DNA from: Dyadobacter tibetensis Y620-1 | GTDB taxonomy: Bacteria > Bacteroidota > Bacteroidia > Cytophagales > Spirosomataceae | Direction: 5' to 3' | NCBI RefSeq assembly: GCF_000566685.1 | Contig: NZ_AZQN01000001.1 | Location: 770,443-834,442, forward strand | Length of the DNA: 64,000 nucleotides | Translations under genes and position numbers: made by a program | Shown here: one piece after another, positions 54,194-62,998 of the stretch | Position numbering within the stretch: the first letter of the stretch is position 1 | Layout: the number at the start of each line of letters is the position of its first letter | Notes under the pieces: generated by a model | Databases searched by the model: none | What the model was told of the DNA's origin: nothing | Seen by the model: the letters and a program-made list of their open reading frames with translations, nothing else

Positions 54194-55396
54194 TCATTGG
54201 ATATTGTGCAACCCTGTATCCCTTCTCAGACCATATGCCAGTCCAACGATTAAAATAAGTGAACCAACAAAAACGAAAGCCACCGTCAACGAATACCAGT
54301 TGGCGAGCACACCCAAAAGGGCGGGACCAGCGAGCTGCCCGGCATAGCCTAGGGAGGTAATAGCGGGCAGGGCCACAGTACTTGAAATATTGGGAAGCCG
54401 CCCAGCTTCGCTAAAAAATACGGGAACAATATTGGCTGCTCCAAGACCTATTAAAGTAAAACCTGTTAAGGCTGCAAGGCTAGAGGGTACCCAAGCTATA
54501 ATAGCAAAGCCTAGTGTCGCTGCAAGGCTCCCACACACTACGATCTTCTGAGATGATGTCCGGGATACGATCCCGTCGCCGATCAATCGCATAATAGCCA
54601 TAGCCACAGAAAAGCAAGCATAACCCAGTCCTGCGTATGCCTCTGGAACATCCCGGTAGTCTCTTAAATACAGGGCACTCCAGTCGAGAACTGCCCCCTC
54701 GGATAAAAACACAATAAAACACATCCCACCAAGGAAAATGACGGAAGGATTGAGATAGGAGGATTTGGCAATATAAGCATCTTGAGAAGGCAGGCTAAAT
54801 TGACTGATAGAAGCCTTTTCAGTATTATAATCTAACAACCAATAATAACGCAAAAGCACGATGGTAATCAGGACCAAGGAAATTATAACAACCGATACAA
54901 AGGGTGAAAGACCTAAGGTAATGAATAAGCCTACGAAAATTGGCCCTAATAATCCGCCCACACTATAAAAGCCATGAAACGAGGACATAACGGGTTTCGA
55001 GACCAGATTTTGCACCTGTACCCCATGTGCATTCATGGCCACATCAATACTGCCTATGCCCCCACCAAAAACGAAAAGCATGCAGGAAATGCTCAGGGGG
55101 GCTTCCATTAGCAAAAGAGTAGGCAGTGACCATGCCATAACCATAGCCGCGATCAGAACAACGCGTCGGCTGCCATATTGAGCAATGAGCCACCCAGCGA
55201 CAGGCATGGAAGTTATGGCCCCTGCTCCCATAGACAATAACAATAACCCCATCCCCCCTTCATCCATACCTAACCGATCTTTCACAAAGGGTACCATTGG
55301 CGCCCAGGCAGATATACCAATTCCACAAACAAGAAACATGGCCAATGTAGCATGTCTTGCATGTCTCAGTTCAAGATTACTCCTCGTAACTTCCAT
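54194..55396 (-). CDS. MFS transporter, YbjJ-like
   Basis: This 400-residue inner-membrane transporter has about 12 spans. FLVCGIGISAWAPMVPFVKDRLG, the GGGIGSIDVAMNAHGVQVQ segment, MSSFHGFYSVGGLLGP, EGAVLDWSALYLRD and TSLGYAGQLAGPALLGVLA are features of the YbjJ/fucose-permease-like MFS group. The substrate is unknown; E. coli YbjJ is itself uncharacterised. It is not clearly in an operon. Confidence 0.88.
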   Translation of the reverse strand: MEVTRSNLELRHARHATLAMFLVCGIGISAWAPMVPFVKDRLGMDEGGMGLLLLSMGAGAITSMPVAGWLIAQYGSRRVVLIAAMVMAWSLPTLLLMEAPLSISCMLFVFGGGIGSIDVAMNAHGVQVQNLVSKPVMSSFHGFYSVGGLLGPIFVGLFITLGLSPFVSVVIISLVLITIVLLRYYWLLDYNTEKASISQFSLPSQDAYIAKSSYLNPSVIFLGGMCFIVFLSEGAVLDWSALYLRDYRDVPEAYAGLGYACFSVAMAIMRLIGDGIVSRTSSQKIVVCGSLAATLGFAIIAWVPSSLAALTGFTLIGLGAANIVPVFFSEAGRLPNISSTVALPAITSLGYAGQLAGPALLGVLANWYSLTVAFVFVGSLILIVGLAYGLRRDTGLHNIQ

Positions 55397-55503
55397 ACCC
55401 CCTATTGGTTTCCACGTGTCGATAATGGGCTCAGCTTATTTTTTTAATGATCACATTGCTTCGAATGAAAGACTATCAAAGCTTAATTCCTGTTAATCAA
55501 AGC

Positions 55504-55558
55504 AACAATTTCCTTTCATATGGCTCAAAACATAGGAGCCATATGAAAGGAAATTGTT
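55504..55558. repeat. Perfect 23-bp inverted repeat (long hairpin)
   Basis: Left arm 55504-55526 and right arm 55536-55558 are exact reverse complements over 23 bases, with a nine-base loop (AAAACATAG). TTTT follows on the plus strand only, whereas the gene that ends nearby (ThuA-like, stop at 55595) is on the minus strand. The arms are longer than a normal terminator stem. Confidence 0.8.
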
Positions 55559-55594
55559 TTCCAGGTAAGTAATATACCAGACACGCTCATCTTC

Positions 55595-56575
55595 CTATTT
55601 ATGATCGAAAGAGCGCTGACTGACCTTATTTTCGGTAGGAAAATCGGTAGGAATAGGGATATCTACCTTACCGGTGGCAGCCCACTGACTTCCACGTTGC
55701 AAGCAGGTTATAAAACCTACGCAGGATACGGAATAGTCAACATGCCCCATAGCCATATGGAATACACGTCCCTTTCCATATTTTAAAGTCATAAGCATTG
55801 GTTCGTTTCGATCGGTACCCTTATTACTTTTAGGAGAAAAAGCTGTTGCCAGTATCTGCATATTTTCAGCAGGTCCTCGCAAGCGATCGTAGAGTTCATC
55901 TTTACTATGTAGCCAATGGCTGGGCATTCCTTTGGTTATAGGATGCTGAGGCTCGCGGACAGTAATCAGAAATTCGGATTGAGCACCATGCGATCCTGCA
56001 TTCCCAGGCTCATTATCTCTCACCAATTTACCTTCCTGATCATAATAGACGTACGGTCCGTCCTTTTCGGTACGATTTCCCCAACCACCTAGCCCAATCA
56101 TCTGGTTATAGGCTATCCACTCGGGAAATGAGTTATTAGCAGCATGTATAACCACCAGTCCTCCACCCTTCTGCATATACCTTTCAAAATCCTTTTGGGT
56201 CTCCAGGGGCCAGGGAGCGGCATTCCACCCAAAATTACTCACGATTACATCGTAGTCCGAAAACTTAGGTCGAAAACTGGAATCGGCCTTTGGTTTGGCT
56301 AAGGCCACAGTCTCTACCCTGTTACCACTAGGATAAGCCGAAAGCCACTCGTCTCCTTTCCAAGTATAATGACTACGTTGTACGTCTACCTTAAACTTTT
56401 TGGTGTCTTCCAGAAAATATTTCATCATTGCCGTCACCTTAGGCCATTGATCGTGATTATTCTGCCCATCAACGATCAGAACGCGGATAGGAGATCGCTG
56501 TCCACTGGCCGATGGGCTGCAATAAAAAATGCTGACTAAAGCTAATAATAAAGTGAGACTAGTATTTTTTTTCAT
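55595..56575 (-). CDS. ThuA-like domain protein (trehalose-utilization family), exported
   Basis: This 326-residue protein has a signal peptide (LTLLLALVSIFYCSPSASG) and a ThuA/glutamine-amidotransferase-like fold: PIRVLIVDGQNNHDQWPKV, YDVIVSNFGWNA, FERYMQKGGGLVVIHAANNSF, GSHGAQSEFLITVREPQHPITKG, HSKDELYDRL and LMTLKYGKGRVFHMAMGHVDYS. The family is linked to sugar metabolism and often found beside oxidoreductases or SusCD genes; the reaction is not established. It is divergent from the esterase gene (123 bp shared region). Confidence 0.88.
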   Translation of the reverse strand: MKKNTSLTLLLALVSIFYCSPSASGQRSPIRVLIVDGQNNHDQWPKVTAMMKYFLEDTKKFKVDVQRSHYTWKGDEWLSAYPSGNRVETVALAKPKADSSFRPKFSDYDVIVSNFGWNAAPWPLETQKDFERYMQKGGGLVVIHAANNSFPEWIAYNQMIGLGGWGNRTEKDGPYVYYDQEGKLVRDNEPGNAGSHGAQSEFLITVREPQHPITKGMPSHWLHSKDELYDRLRGPAENMQILATAFSPKSNKGTDRNEPMLMTLKYGKGRVFHMAMGHVDYSVSCVGFITCLQRGSQWAATGKVDIPIPTDFPTENKVSQRSFDHK

Positions 56576-56698
56576 CTAATTGTTCCTTTAAATAATTTCC
56601 TAAAGAAGTTCCGTAGAGTGAATTTTTACTTATATGAGGTTCTACATATATTTAGGACGATTTTACGTCCTGTGTGCACTGGCAAAATAATGTAATTA

Positions 56699-57847
56699 AT
56701 GTTTCAAACTTTAAGTTTCGTGGTCAGAGCCAATGTATTCCTCTTTTGGATAGGAATCTTATTCTTTGAATCAGGATGTTCAAAATCTGTAAGCGTATTG
56801 CCAGAAGTAAACCCTCCTACGGATACGACAACCACCGGGGAGCCTACACCACTAAAGCCGAGCTTACAGCTGACACTCGACACGACGTTCGCCAGCGATA
56901 GCGATGAGATCTTTGCAACCACTGCCAGATTTGGATCTAAGGAGCTTTATTCTTGGGAAGAAATTAAGGTGGAAGAAGGTATTTATGGGCAGGCGGTAGA
57001 CTACCTGGGTCGCAAAATTTCTTTACAATATAAATTCATGGCTCCAGCCAACGATACCCTTTCTCATAGACCATTTATAATGATGATTCATGAAGGGGCT
57101 TTCCTGTTTGGCGATAAAGAAAATGAGACCAACAAGGTCAGGAGCCTGGCCATGAGGGGTTATGCTGTGGCCACCATCAATTATCGTGTCGGGTATGACG
57201 GAGGAAGTCAGGTGAACCCCTGTGGCGGGCAATACAAAGGCGCTGCCGAGGCGATCTACCGGGCTGTTCAAGACAGCTATACTGCTCTTCACTACTTCAT
57301 GGATCGGCGTCAAATTCTTGGCATCGATACCAGCCAGGTGTTTTTGGCCGGTAGCAGCGCTGGCGCTATCACCTTGTCTGCCTTAGCCTATACAACCGAA
57401 TCAGATTTTGAAAAAATACAACCTGGCCTTTTTTCATCTCTGGGTCCTTTGGATCCTTGGCAGGTTGGACGACGAATAAAGATCAGAGGATTACTTACCA
57501 GCCTTGGGTATGGCCTGCCTGTTCCCCATCAGCTACGCAGGACGAATGCCAGACCTATTATCTTCTTTCAGAAGGCAGAAGACACGGTATTGCCAAATTA
57601 CTCAGGGCCTCTCTTTGGCTGTAAAGGATTCCCGGAGCTCATGGGAAGCGAATTGCTTGTAACCGAGCTAAAGAAATATGCACAAAGCTACGAACTTAAT
57701 ATAGAGTCAGGAACAGGGCATTTATTGAACTTTCCCGATCAGTATATTGCAGAAAAATATGCTGTATTTATCAAAAAAATATGGCAGAAAGACCTTCAAC
57801 AAAGTAGATACCTAGATTATAACATGATTGAAAACAATAAGTTATAA
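56699..57847 (+). CDS. Alpha/beta-hydrolase lipoprotein (carboxylesterase-like)
   Basis: This 382-residue lipoprotein carries a lipobox (FESGC, Cys27), then a Thr/Pro-rich linker (about 38-55). The hydrolase domain has an oxyanion-type motif MIHEGAFLFGDK, where esterases usually read HGG. The nucleophile motif is AGSSAG with Ser220. An acidic residue in KAEDTVLP and a His in GTGHLLNFP could complete the triad. It resembles the acyl-peptidase/feruloyl esterase-like groups. The stop codon overlaps the convergent acyltransferase gene by six bases. Confidence 0.82.
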   Translation: MFQTLSFVVRANVFLFWIGILFFESGCSKSVSVLPEVNPPTDTTTTGEPTPLKPSLQLTLDTTFASDSDEIFATTARFGSKELYSWEEIKVEEGIYGQAVDYLGRKISLQYKFMAPANDTLSHRPFIMMIHEGAFLFGDKENETNKVRSLAMRGYAVATINYRVGYDGGSQVNPCGGQYKGAAEAIYRAVQDSYTALHYFMDRRQILGIDTSQVFLAGSSAGAITLSALAYTTESDFEKIQPGLFSSLGPLDPWQVGRRIKIRGLLTSLGYGLPVPHQLRRTNARPIIFFQKAEDTVLPNYSGPLFGCKGFPELMGSELLVTELKKYAQSYELNIESGTGHLLNFPDQYIAEKYAVFIKKIWQKDLQQSRYLDYNMIENNKL

Positions 57848-58957
57848 TATTGAAACCGAGGGAGCAATCACGGTATTAGCTCTATTCACTCTAAAAATAT
57901 TCTCTAAATAGCGGTGTGACAAAAAGGCTATGAGGAGGGTGCAAATTATACTAGCCACCAGAAATATACCCTGCGACAAATAATCAGTAAGACCTGCCCG
58001 AAGCAGCAAACTGATCAGGAACGATTGGACGGTAAGATGCCATAAATAGATGGAAAATGAAACATCTCCCAGCCAAAGTAAAGGTCTCCAGATTTTAATA
58101 TTTTTGGTTTCGAAATAGAAAATAGTACTCATAAAGGCCAAAAAAAGGATCCAGCCCACCGCCATTGGTCCATGATCCATATGATATCCAGTTATGTATT
58201 TATAGCCAAAAACTCCCCATAAAAGCAAGAAAGGCCATATTGGCTGAAATATTTTGCAAAACAATCGATAAGGAGCTGGATATATGTAAGAAAAACCAGC
58301 CAGTATCCCAAGCAAAAAATTAATATAGATAGGGGTCGAAGGAAATAAGATAAAGGGTTCTATCAAGGTGGTTAAACCACTCGTGAAAAGTAGGCTTATC
58401 GAATCCCAAAATGGAGCCAAAAGATATAAACCCCCATGGATGGCAGCCAAAATCCACCACCGAAATTTCCGAAATATCAGCGAAAAGGAGATAAAGAAGT
58501 AAAAATAAAACTCGTAATTCAGTGTCCATCCTACAGGTAAACTGGCATACCCGTAAAAGGGAGGAGTAGTACTGTCCAGGGGTAGGTAAAATATACTTTT
58601 TAACATCGCAATCGATACCTCCTTCGTAAGTTGGAAACGATAGGTTAGTAATACATGCACGATGGTGGCAATGACATAAACGGGCCAGATTCTCATCACT
58701 CTCCTCTTCAAAAAAACAAGAGCCACTCTAAGCCCCCCGCCACCTGTCTCCTTCTTCTTTAATTTTCGGGTAATGAGCACCATTAAGAAGCCACTAATAA
58801 TGAAAAAGAGATCAACACCTACAAATCCATTATTAAACAAAAGATCTAAAGCCTTTTTTAATTGAGTATCTGTAATCAACAGATTTTTAAAATGAAAGAA
58901 AAGCACCGCCATGGCGGCAATGCCTCTCAGGGCCTGAATGCTCTCAATTGTTTTCAT
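57842..58957 (-). CDS. Acyltransferase 3 family (OafA-like) membrane protein
   Basis: This 371-residue membrane protein has about ten spans. Family motifs are ALRGIAAMAVLFFHF near the N-terminus (conserved His22), FVGVDLFFIISGFLM, LKRRVMRIWPVYVIA and SFSIYLWHLTVQSFL. Members acetylate or succinylate surface polysaccharides and other extracytoplasmic sugars. The target here is unknown. The 299 bp to the next gene (58958-59256) hold nothing recognised. Confidence 0.9.
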   Translation of the reverse strand: MKTIESIQALRGIAAMAVLFFHFKNLLITDTQLKKALDLLFNNGFVGVDLFFIISGFLMVLITRKLKKKETGGGGLRVALVFLKRRVMRIWPVYVIATIVHVLLTYRFQLTKEVSIAMLKSIFYLPLDSTTPPFYGYASLPVGWTLNYEFYFYFFISFSLIFRKFRWWILAAIHGGLYLLAPFWDSISLLFTSGLTTLIEPFILFPSTPIYINFLLGILAGFSYIYPAPYRLFCKIFQPIWPFLLLWGVFGYKYITGYHMDHGPMAVGWILFLAFMSTIFYFETKNIKIWRPLLWLGDVSFSIYLWHLTVQSFLISLLLRAGLTDYLSQGIFLVASIICTLLIAFLSHRYLENIFRVNRANTVIAPSVSIL

Positions 58958-59256
58958 ATACTGCCAGCCTTGGTGTCAGCAATCACATAGCTCAAAGATT
59001 TATCGATCTGAATTGAAATTTCATTTCAGGCCCGAAATAATCACTATTCCATTAGATATAAAAGGTAATCTTATTATTTGGTCAATTATAGCAATTGTTA
59101 ATAGCCGTCTGTTGCTGCTTAAACCAAGTCTCCAGTACGCCCAGGACGTACCATCCCCCCCCGCAGGGAAAAAGAAATATAAACGGTCTGAATGAATAGA
59201 GAGTGATACCCCTTCATGATATCAGGATTAACAAAGTATTTAGATAAGCTATTAAT

Positions 59257-60378
59257 TTACATGGCTTCCAACCACCACTGGCTTCTGGGATAGTCTTTTC
59301 CAAGTTCAAAACGTTGCCCGATAATGGGAACAATATAAGACAACCCTTTCTGGTCTGCCGATTTTGAGAACCGGGTAATAGGATCCGTCCAGGCATGGGG
59401 AGCGAGACGGAAAGCACCCCAATGGATAGGCATGGCTAAAGCGGTATGCAGGTCCAGCCCTGCTTGCACCGTTTCTTCAGGCATCATATGAATTTCACTC
59501 CAGGCTTTGTTATATTGGCCGCATTCCAGCATGGCAAAGTCGAAGGTTCCGAACCGATCTGCAATTTCTGAGAAATGCTTACCGTACCCACCATCCCCAC
59601 TAAAATAAAGCTTACGAGAATCGGTACTAAGAACCCAACTTGCCCATTGGGTAGCATCACGATCAGAAAAACCCCGACCAGAAAAATGGCGCGAAGGACA
59701 TGCCGTAAAGCTAATTCCTTCCCGATTCGTATTTTCCCACCAATCTAACTCAGTAATATTTTCAGCAGCGATCCCCCAGGCTTTCAAATGTGAACCCACT
59801 CCTAAGGGTGTTATAAAATGGCCTACCCTATCCTTTAACTTGGCAATGGTAGGATAGTCTAAATGATCGTAATGGTCATGAGAAATAATGATCAGATCGA
59901 TACCGTTAAGCTCCTCTAATGGAATCGGGTTTTGATAGGCAAATCGACGCGTACCGAATGGTACTGGAGCCGCCACGTCCCCTAACATGGGGTCTATCAG
60001 AATTCTCTTTCCAGCAAGTTCAATCAGAAAAGCAGAATGCCCATACCAAGTTATATATACTGAGGTGTCGGAATCCGTAGTACTATGTGCGTCCTTCTCA
60101 AAGGCGGTAGGCAAAGGACGGACCGGCCCTACTTTCTCTCCAAACATCATCGTTGGCATACTTTTCAGGGCTTCCCATACGTCTCCGGTGCTGGTATCCA
60201 CAATGTTGCGAAACTTATTGTCAGCATAATGCCGGGACTTCCGCATTCGTTCCAGATCCTCCCCCTCGGGACTTTGCCCAAACTCTGGGCTCGTATACAT
60301 AAACAAGGCACCACCTATGGTCATCAATACAAGCAGGATGATGAGCCCGAGCACTCCGCGGAACAAAATATATTTCAT
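59257..60378 (-). CDS. MBL-fold hydrolase, NAPE-PLD-like
   Basis: This 373-residue protein has an N-terminal membrane anchor (about 5-28) and a metallo-beta-lactamase domain. Zinc motifs are VYITWYGHSAFLIE, IIISHDHYDHLDY (HDHYDH, 167-172), TACPSRHFSGRGFSD and FSGDGGYGKHF, ending in MPIHWGAFRL. This pattern matches N-acylphosphatidylethanolamine phospholipase D and related UlaG-like enzymes. Bacterial members act on lipids or phosphate esters; the substrate here is not known. It stands alone. Confidence 0.88.
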   Translation of the reverse strand: MKYILFRGVLGLIILLVLMTIGGALFMYTSPEFGQSPEGEDLERMRKSRHYADNKFRNIVDTSTGDVWEALKSMPTMMFGEKVGPVRPLPTAFEKDAHSTTDSDTSVYITWYGHSAFLIELAGKRILIDPMLGDVAAPVPFGTRRFAYQNPIPLEELNGIDLIIISHDHYDHLDYPTIAKLKDRVGHFITPLGVGSHLKAWGIAAENITELDWWENTNREGISFTACPSRHFSGRGFSDRDATQWASWVLSTDSRKLYFSGDGGYGKHFSEIADRFGTFDFAMLECGQYNKAWSEIHMMPEETVQAGLDLHTALAMPIHWGAFRLAPHAWTDPITRFSKSADQKGLSYIVPIIGQRFELGKDYPRSQWWLEAM

Positions 60379-60563
60379 AGTCTTATCTGTCTTTTGCTTT
60401 TTTTAATCAAAGATTGGGATTAACAGCAACACTTCTCTCTATTATGCCGTGCAAACCAGTAGCGCATCCCTCAATATTAATTGGATCAGTAATCTGAAGA
60501 AATTAAGGAGGCGGTCGGTCAACCTTGCGAGAACATGATGACGGATATACTGCAAATTAATGT

Positions 60564-61847
60564 TTATTTACCGGACTTTAACATATCTTTCAACTCATTA
60601 AGGTTGCCATCAATAGGCTTTGGGATACTCAAACCTAAAATTCGGCACATTAATGGATACAGGTGAATATTCTTTACCGAGGGACTGATATAGCCTTGTT
60701 TAAAAGCAGGTCCCTGAGCATAAAATATCCCATGCATATCCTTAAAATTTGGATCATACCCGTGCACACCAAACTCACCGATTCCATTTCGGATTTTGCT
60801 ATCTATCCCTTGTTTAGAGCTAAAATAATAGCCTATATCCGGCAGCACCTGTAGACTTCCCCAATTTTTGCTCATAGGAGTATATTCAAATCCCGGTGTA
60901 TTTTCTGTTCTATAAACTTTAAAATGATTTTCCCGCTTTTTCAAGTAAGTGAAAACGGTGTCAAGGGAAATACCATCCTTAGGATGAACATTTATCAAAG
61001 ATCCATTGTCCATTAAGGTATATAAGCTTTCATTCTGAATGGACTCGGATGCAATTAAGTGCTCAGTTTTAACAGTAGACATTCCATGATCCGAGACGAT
61101 CATAATATTTACTGGAAGTTTCAAATCCCTTACCCCTTGAAAGAGCTCGCCTAAGTTTTTATCTAATTCAAATAAAGCCGCCTTTATTTCCTTTTCATTA
61201 TCTGGTCCGAAACGGTGACCAAAATCATCCATATCAGAAAAGTACAAAGTAATCAGATGGGGTCTAGATTTCTGAGGTAAAGTCAACCACTTCAGAGCCT
61301 GTGCTACCCGGACTTCATTTTTTACATTCCCGTCATAAGTATAGGTATAAGTGGGTTTAATCCCCTGAATTTTGGCTTCGGATCCTACAAAAAAGTAACT
61401 CGCCGTCACCATTTTAGCCTTGTCAGCCAATACCCAAATGGGTGTTCCCCCGTAGAAGCTGCCATCTTCAACCATTGCTCGGTTACTAATCTTATAGACC
61501 ACTTCCTTCTGATAATCGTAAAAAGTATTGCCTATTATACCATGATTCTCTGGATAAAGACCCGTTGCGATGGTATAATGATTAGGAAACGTTTTTGATG
61601 GAAAAGCAGGAATTAAAGACTCTGCCTGCACCCCGTTTCTGATAAACTCACTTAAGAATGGAGGCTTGTATTGGTTCACATAATCCCACCGAAAACCATC
61701 GAGAGAAATCAATATTAAATAAGGTTTGTCGGCCGAAGCTTTCGAGTTGGTTGTGGCAGGACTCGTTTGTTTTCCAGTCCGACAAGCACTAAAAAGAATA
61801 GGGCTCGTCATTAGGAAGATACCAAGGATAATTTTTCTTGTGTACAT
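60564..61847 (-). CDS. ENPP-type nucleotide pyrophosphatase/phosphodiesterase lipoprotein
   Basis: This 427-residue lipoprotein (lipobox LFSAC, Cys22) is an alkaline-phosphatase-superfamily phosphodiesterase. LILISLDGFRWDYV supplies the first metal ligand (Asp50); the nucleophile is Thr86 in AFPSKTFPNHYTIATGLYPENHGI. YFSDMDDFGHRFGP, IVSDHGMS and GVHGYDPNFKDMHGIFYAQGP provide the other ligands. ENPP enzymes release nucleotide monophosphates or cleave lyso-phospholipids. With the two propeller phosphoesterases in the window this makes three extracytoplasmic phosphoesterases, which fits organic-phosphate scavenging. Confidence 0.92.
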   Translation of the reverse strand: MYTRKIILGIFLMTSPILFSACRTGKQTSPATTNSKASADKPYLILISLDGFRWDYVNQYKPPFLSEFIRNGVQAESLIPAFPSKTFPNHYTIATGLYPENHGIIGNTFYDYQKEVVYKISNRAMVEDGSFYGGTPIWVLADKAKMVTASYFFVGSEAKIQGIKPTYTYTYDGNVKNEVRVAQALKWLTLPQKSRPHLITLYFSDMDDFGHRFGPDNEKEIKAALFELDKNLGELFQGVRDLKLPVNIMIVSDHGMSTVKTEHLIASESIQNESLYTLMDNGSLINVHPKDGISLDTVFTYLKKRENHFKVYRTENTPGFEYTPMSKNWGSLQVLPDIGYYFSSKQGIDSKIRNGIGEFGVHGYDPNFKDMHGIFYAQGPAFKQGYISPSVKNIHLYPLMCRILGLSIPKPIDGNLNELKDMLKSGK

Positions 61848-62290
61848 TTATTTAGATATAAATAATTTTAAAATTCACTTTCCAACTGTATTCCAGCCCT
61901 AAGCCCCGTAATATCTCTTGAAATCCGGTTACTCCATCAAAATATGCGTTAATTCTTCCCGGAATGCCTGCCCTAGTGTGAATGCAAAAATAGGAATTAT
62001 TGAGGGAAGTAGTGTGTAGGCGGATTCAAGCCCTTACCTAGCTTGGAGGAGTAGTTCAGGATGACAGGAATATAAAAGAGAAATAACTACTCCAATAGCC
62101 TCAAAGAATCAAGGGAAAACGATATGATGCAGGCATAAATAAGCAGAAAATTTAACCACTCATAGTTTCATTAAGATTCGTTTCGGGCGATTGAATGATT
62201 GTGTAAACTCTTTGTGATAATATTTTCAGAAAATTTGTATCCTTTTATTATGACTCCAGTCTATCCAATGAACCAAAAAAAATGATAACT
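61848..62290. other. Intergenic region with a possible promoter for the Cys-rich peptide
   Basis: 443 bp without a recognised gene. Near the right end, TTG at 62212-62214 and AAAATTTG at 62230-62237 resemble a -33/-7 pair, with a spacing of 15 and one mismatch in the -7 box. This would start a transcript about 50 bases before the ATG at 62291. Confidence 0.4.
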
Positions 62291-62404
62291 ATGAATACTT
62301 GTCAATGTAAAGAGTGCAAATGTGATCAGTGCCAATGTGTAAATTGTGCTGAAAAAGTGTGCCCCTGCGAGCGTTGCAATTGTGATCAATGCGACTGCTG
62401 CTAA
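62291..62404 (+). CDS. Cysteine-rich metallothionein-like peptide (37 residues, 14 Cys)
   Basis: The frame runs from ATG 62291 to TAA 62402-62404. It encodes 37 residues of which 14 are Cys (positions 4, 6, 9, 11, 14, 16, 19, 24, 26, 29, 31, 34, 36, 37), arranged as repeated CxC and CxxC steps. Two halves are related: each contains a C-x-C-D-Q-C-x-C core (residues 9-16 and 29-36) and reuses near-identical DNA (TGTGATCAGTGC and TGTGATCAATGC). There are no aromatic residues, as in metallothioneins. It has no signal peptide, so it would bind soft metals in the cytoplasm. It is too short for usual gene calling. A hairpin and then a SigZ-type sigma factor gene follow. Confidence 0.75.
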   Translation: MNTCQCKECKCDQCQCVNCAEKVCPCERCNCDQCDCC

Positions 62405-62410
62405 AGAATC

Positions 62411-62442
62411 AAATGATTGGCTTCCGAAAAAGCCAATCATTT
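62411..62442 (+). terminator. Hairpin (attenuator-like) between the Cys-rich peptide and the sigma factor gene
   Basis: AAATGATTGGCTT and AAGCCAATCATTT form a 13-bp perfect stem with a six-base loop (CCGAAA). The following sequence (ATTAACTT) is only weakly T-rich, so it may act as a partial terminator that lowers sigma factor expression relative to the peptide. Confidence 0.65.
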
Positions 62443-62457
62443 ATTAACTTACAGACT

Positions 62458-62979
62458 ATGAATACAGAGGAGATTTGGAAACAATATCATTTAAGGCTTT
62501 ATGCTTTTGTTCTGAAAATGGTAAAGCAGCAGGAGGTCGCTGAGGATATCTTGCAGGCCACCTTCATAAAGATTCATCAAAAAATCGGGCAGTTAAAGGA
62601 CCAGAATAAGCTTCAGAGTTGGGTATTTCAAATTGCCCGGAATGAAGTTTACGATCATTTCAAATCCAGAACTACAATTTTGTTACCGGAAGAGCTCCCT
62701 ATCTCAACGGAAGTTGAGGAGACTCCCCTCTGTTGTTTTGATAAATTTTTGGATCAACTTCCAGAAATATATGCGGCACCGATGAGGTTGGTTTATATAG
62801 ATGGTAGGTCGCAGGCGGAGGCTGCCGAGGAGTTGGAGATCAGTTTGGCCAATCTAAAGGCGCGTATCCGCCGAGCGAAGTCCACCCTCAAAGATCAATT
62901 TGCCGCCTGTTGCAAATTTGAATTAAACAAAAACGGGAAGCTCATCGGGGAGCCGAACTGCTCGGCCTGCAGCGAATGA
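62458..62979 (+). CDS. sigZ: SigZ-type ECF RNA polymerase sigma factor with cysteine-rich tail
   Basis: This 173-residue ECF sigma factor has region 2 (IWKQYHLRLYAFVLKMVKQQEVAEDILQATFIKIHQK-type sequence, about 4-45) and WVFQIARNEVYDHFKS. Region 4 is at about 100-155 (LDQLPEIYAAPMRLVYIDGRSQAEAAEELEISLANLKARIRRAK). The C-terminal tail has a CC pair (FAACCKFEL) and a CxxC (NCSACSE), as in SigZ proteins; it may bind metal or sense thiols. An upstream in-frame start at 62389 overlaps the peptide gene and hairpin, so ATG 62458 is chosen. No anti-sigma factor follows. The pair with the Cys-rich peptide suggests metal or thiol-stress control. Confidence 0.88.
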   Translation: MNTEEIWKQYHLRLYAFVLKMVKQQEVAEDILQATFIKIHQKIGQLKDQNKLQSWVFQIARNEVYDHFKSRTTILLPEELPISTEVEETPLCCFDKFLDQLPEIYAAPMRLVYIDGRSQAEAAEELEISLANLKARIRRAKSTLKDQFAACCKFELNKNGKLIGEPNCSACSE

Positions 62980-62998
62980 ACCCCACACATTTCGCCGC

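Noticed and set aside
55504..55558. Terminal inverted repeats of an insertion sequence
   Set aside because: The arms are only nine bases apart with no transposase or target-site duplication nearby.
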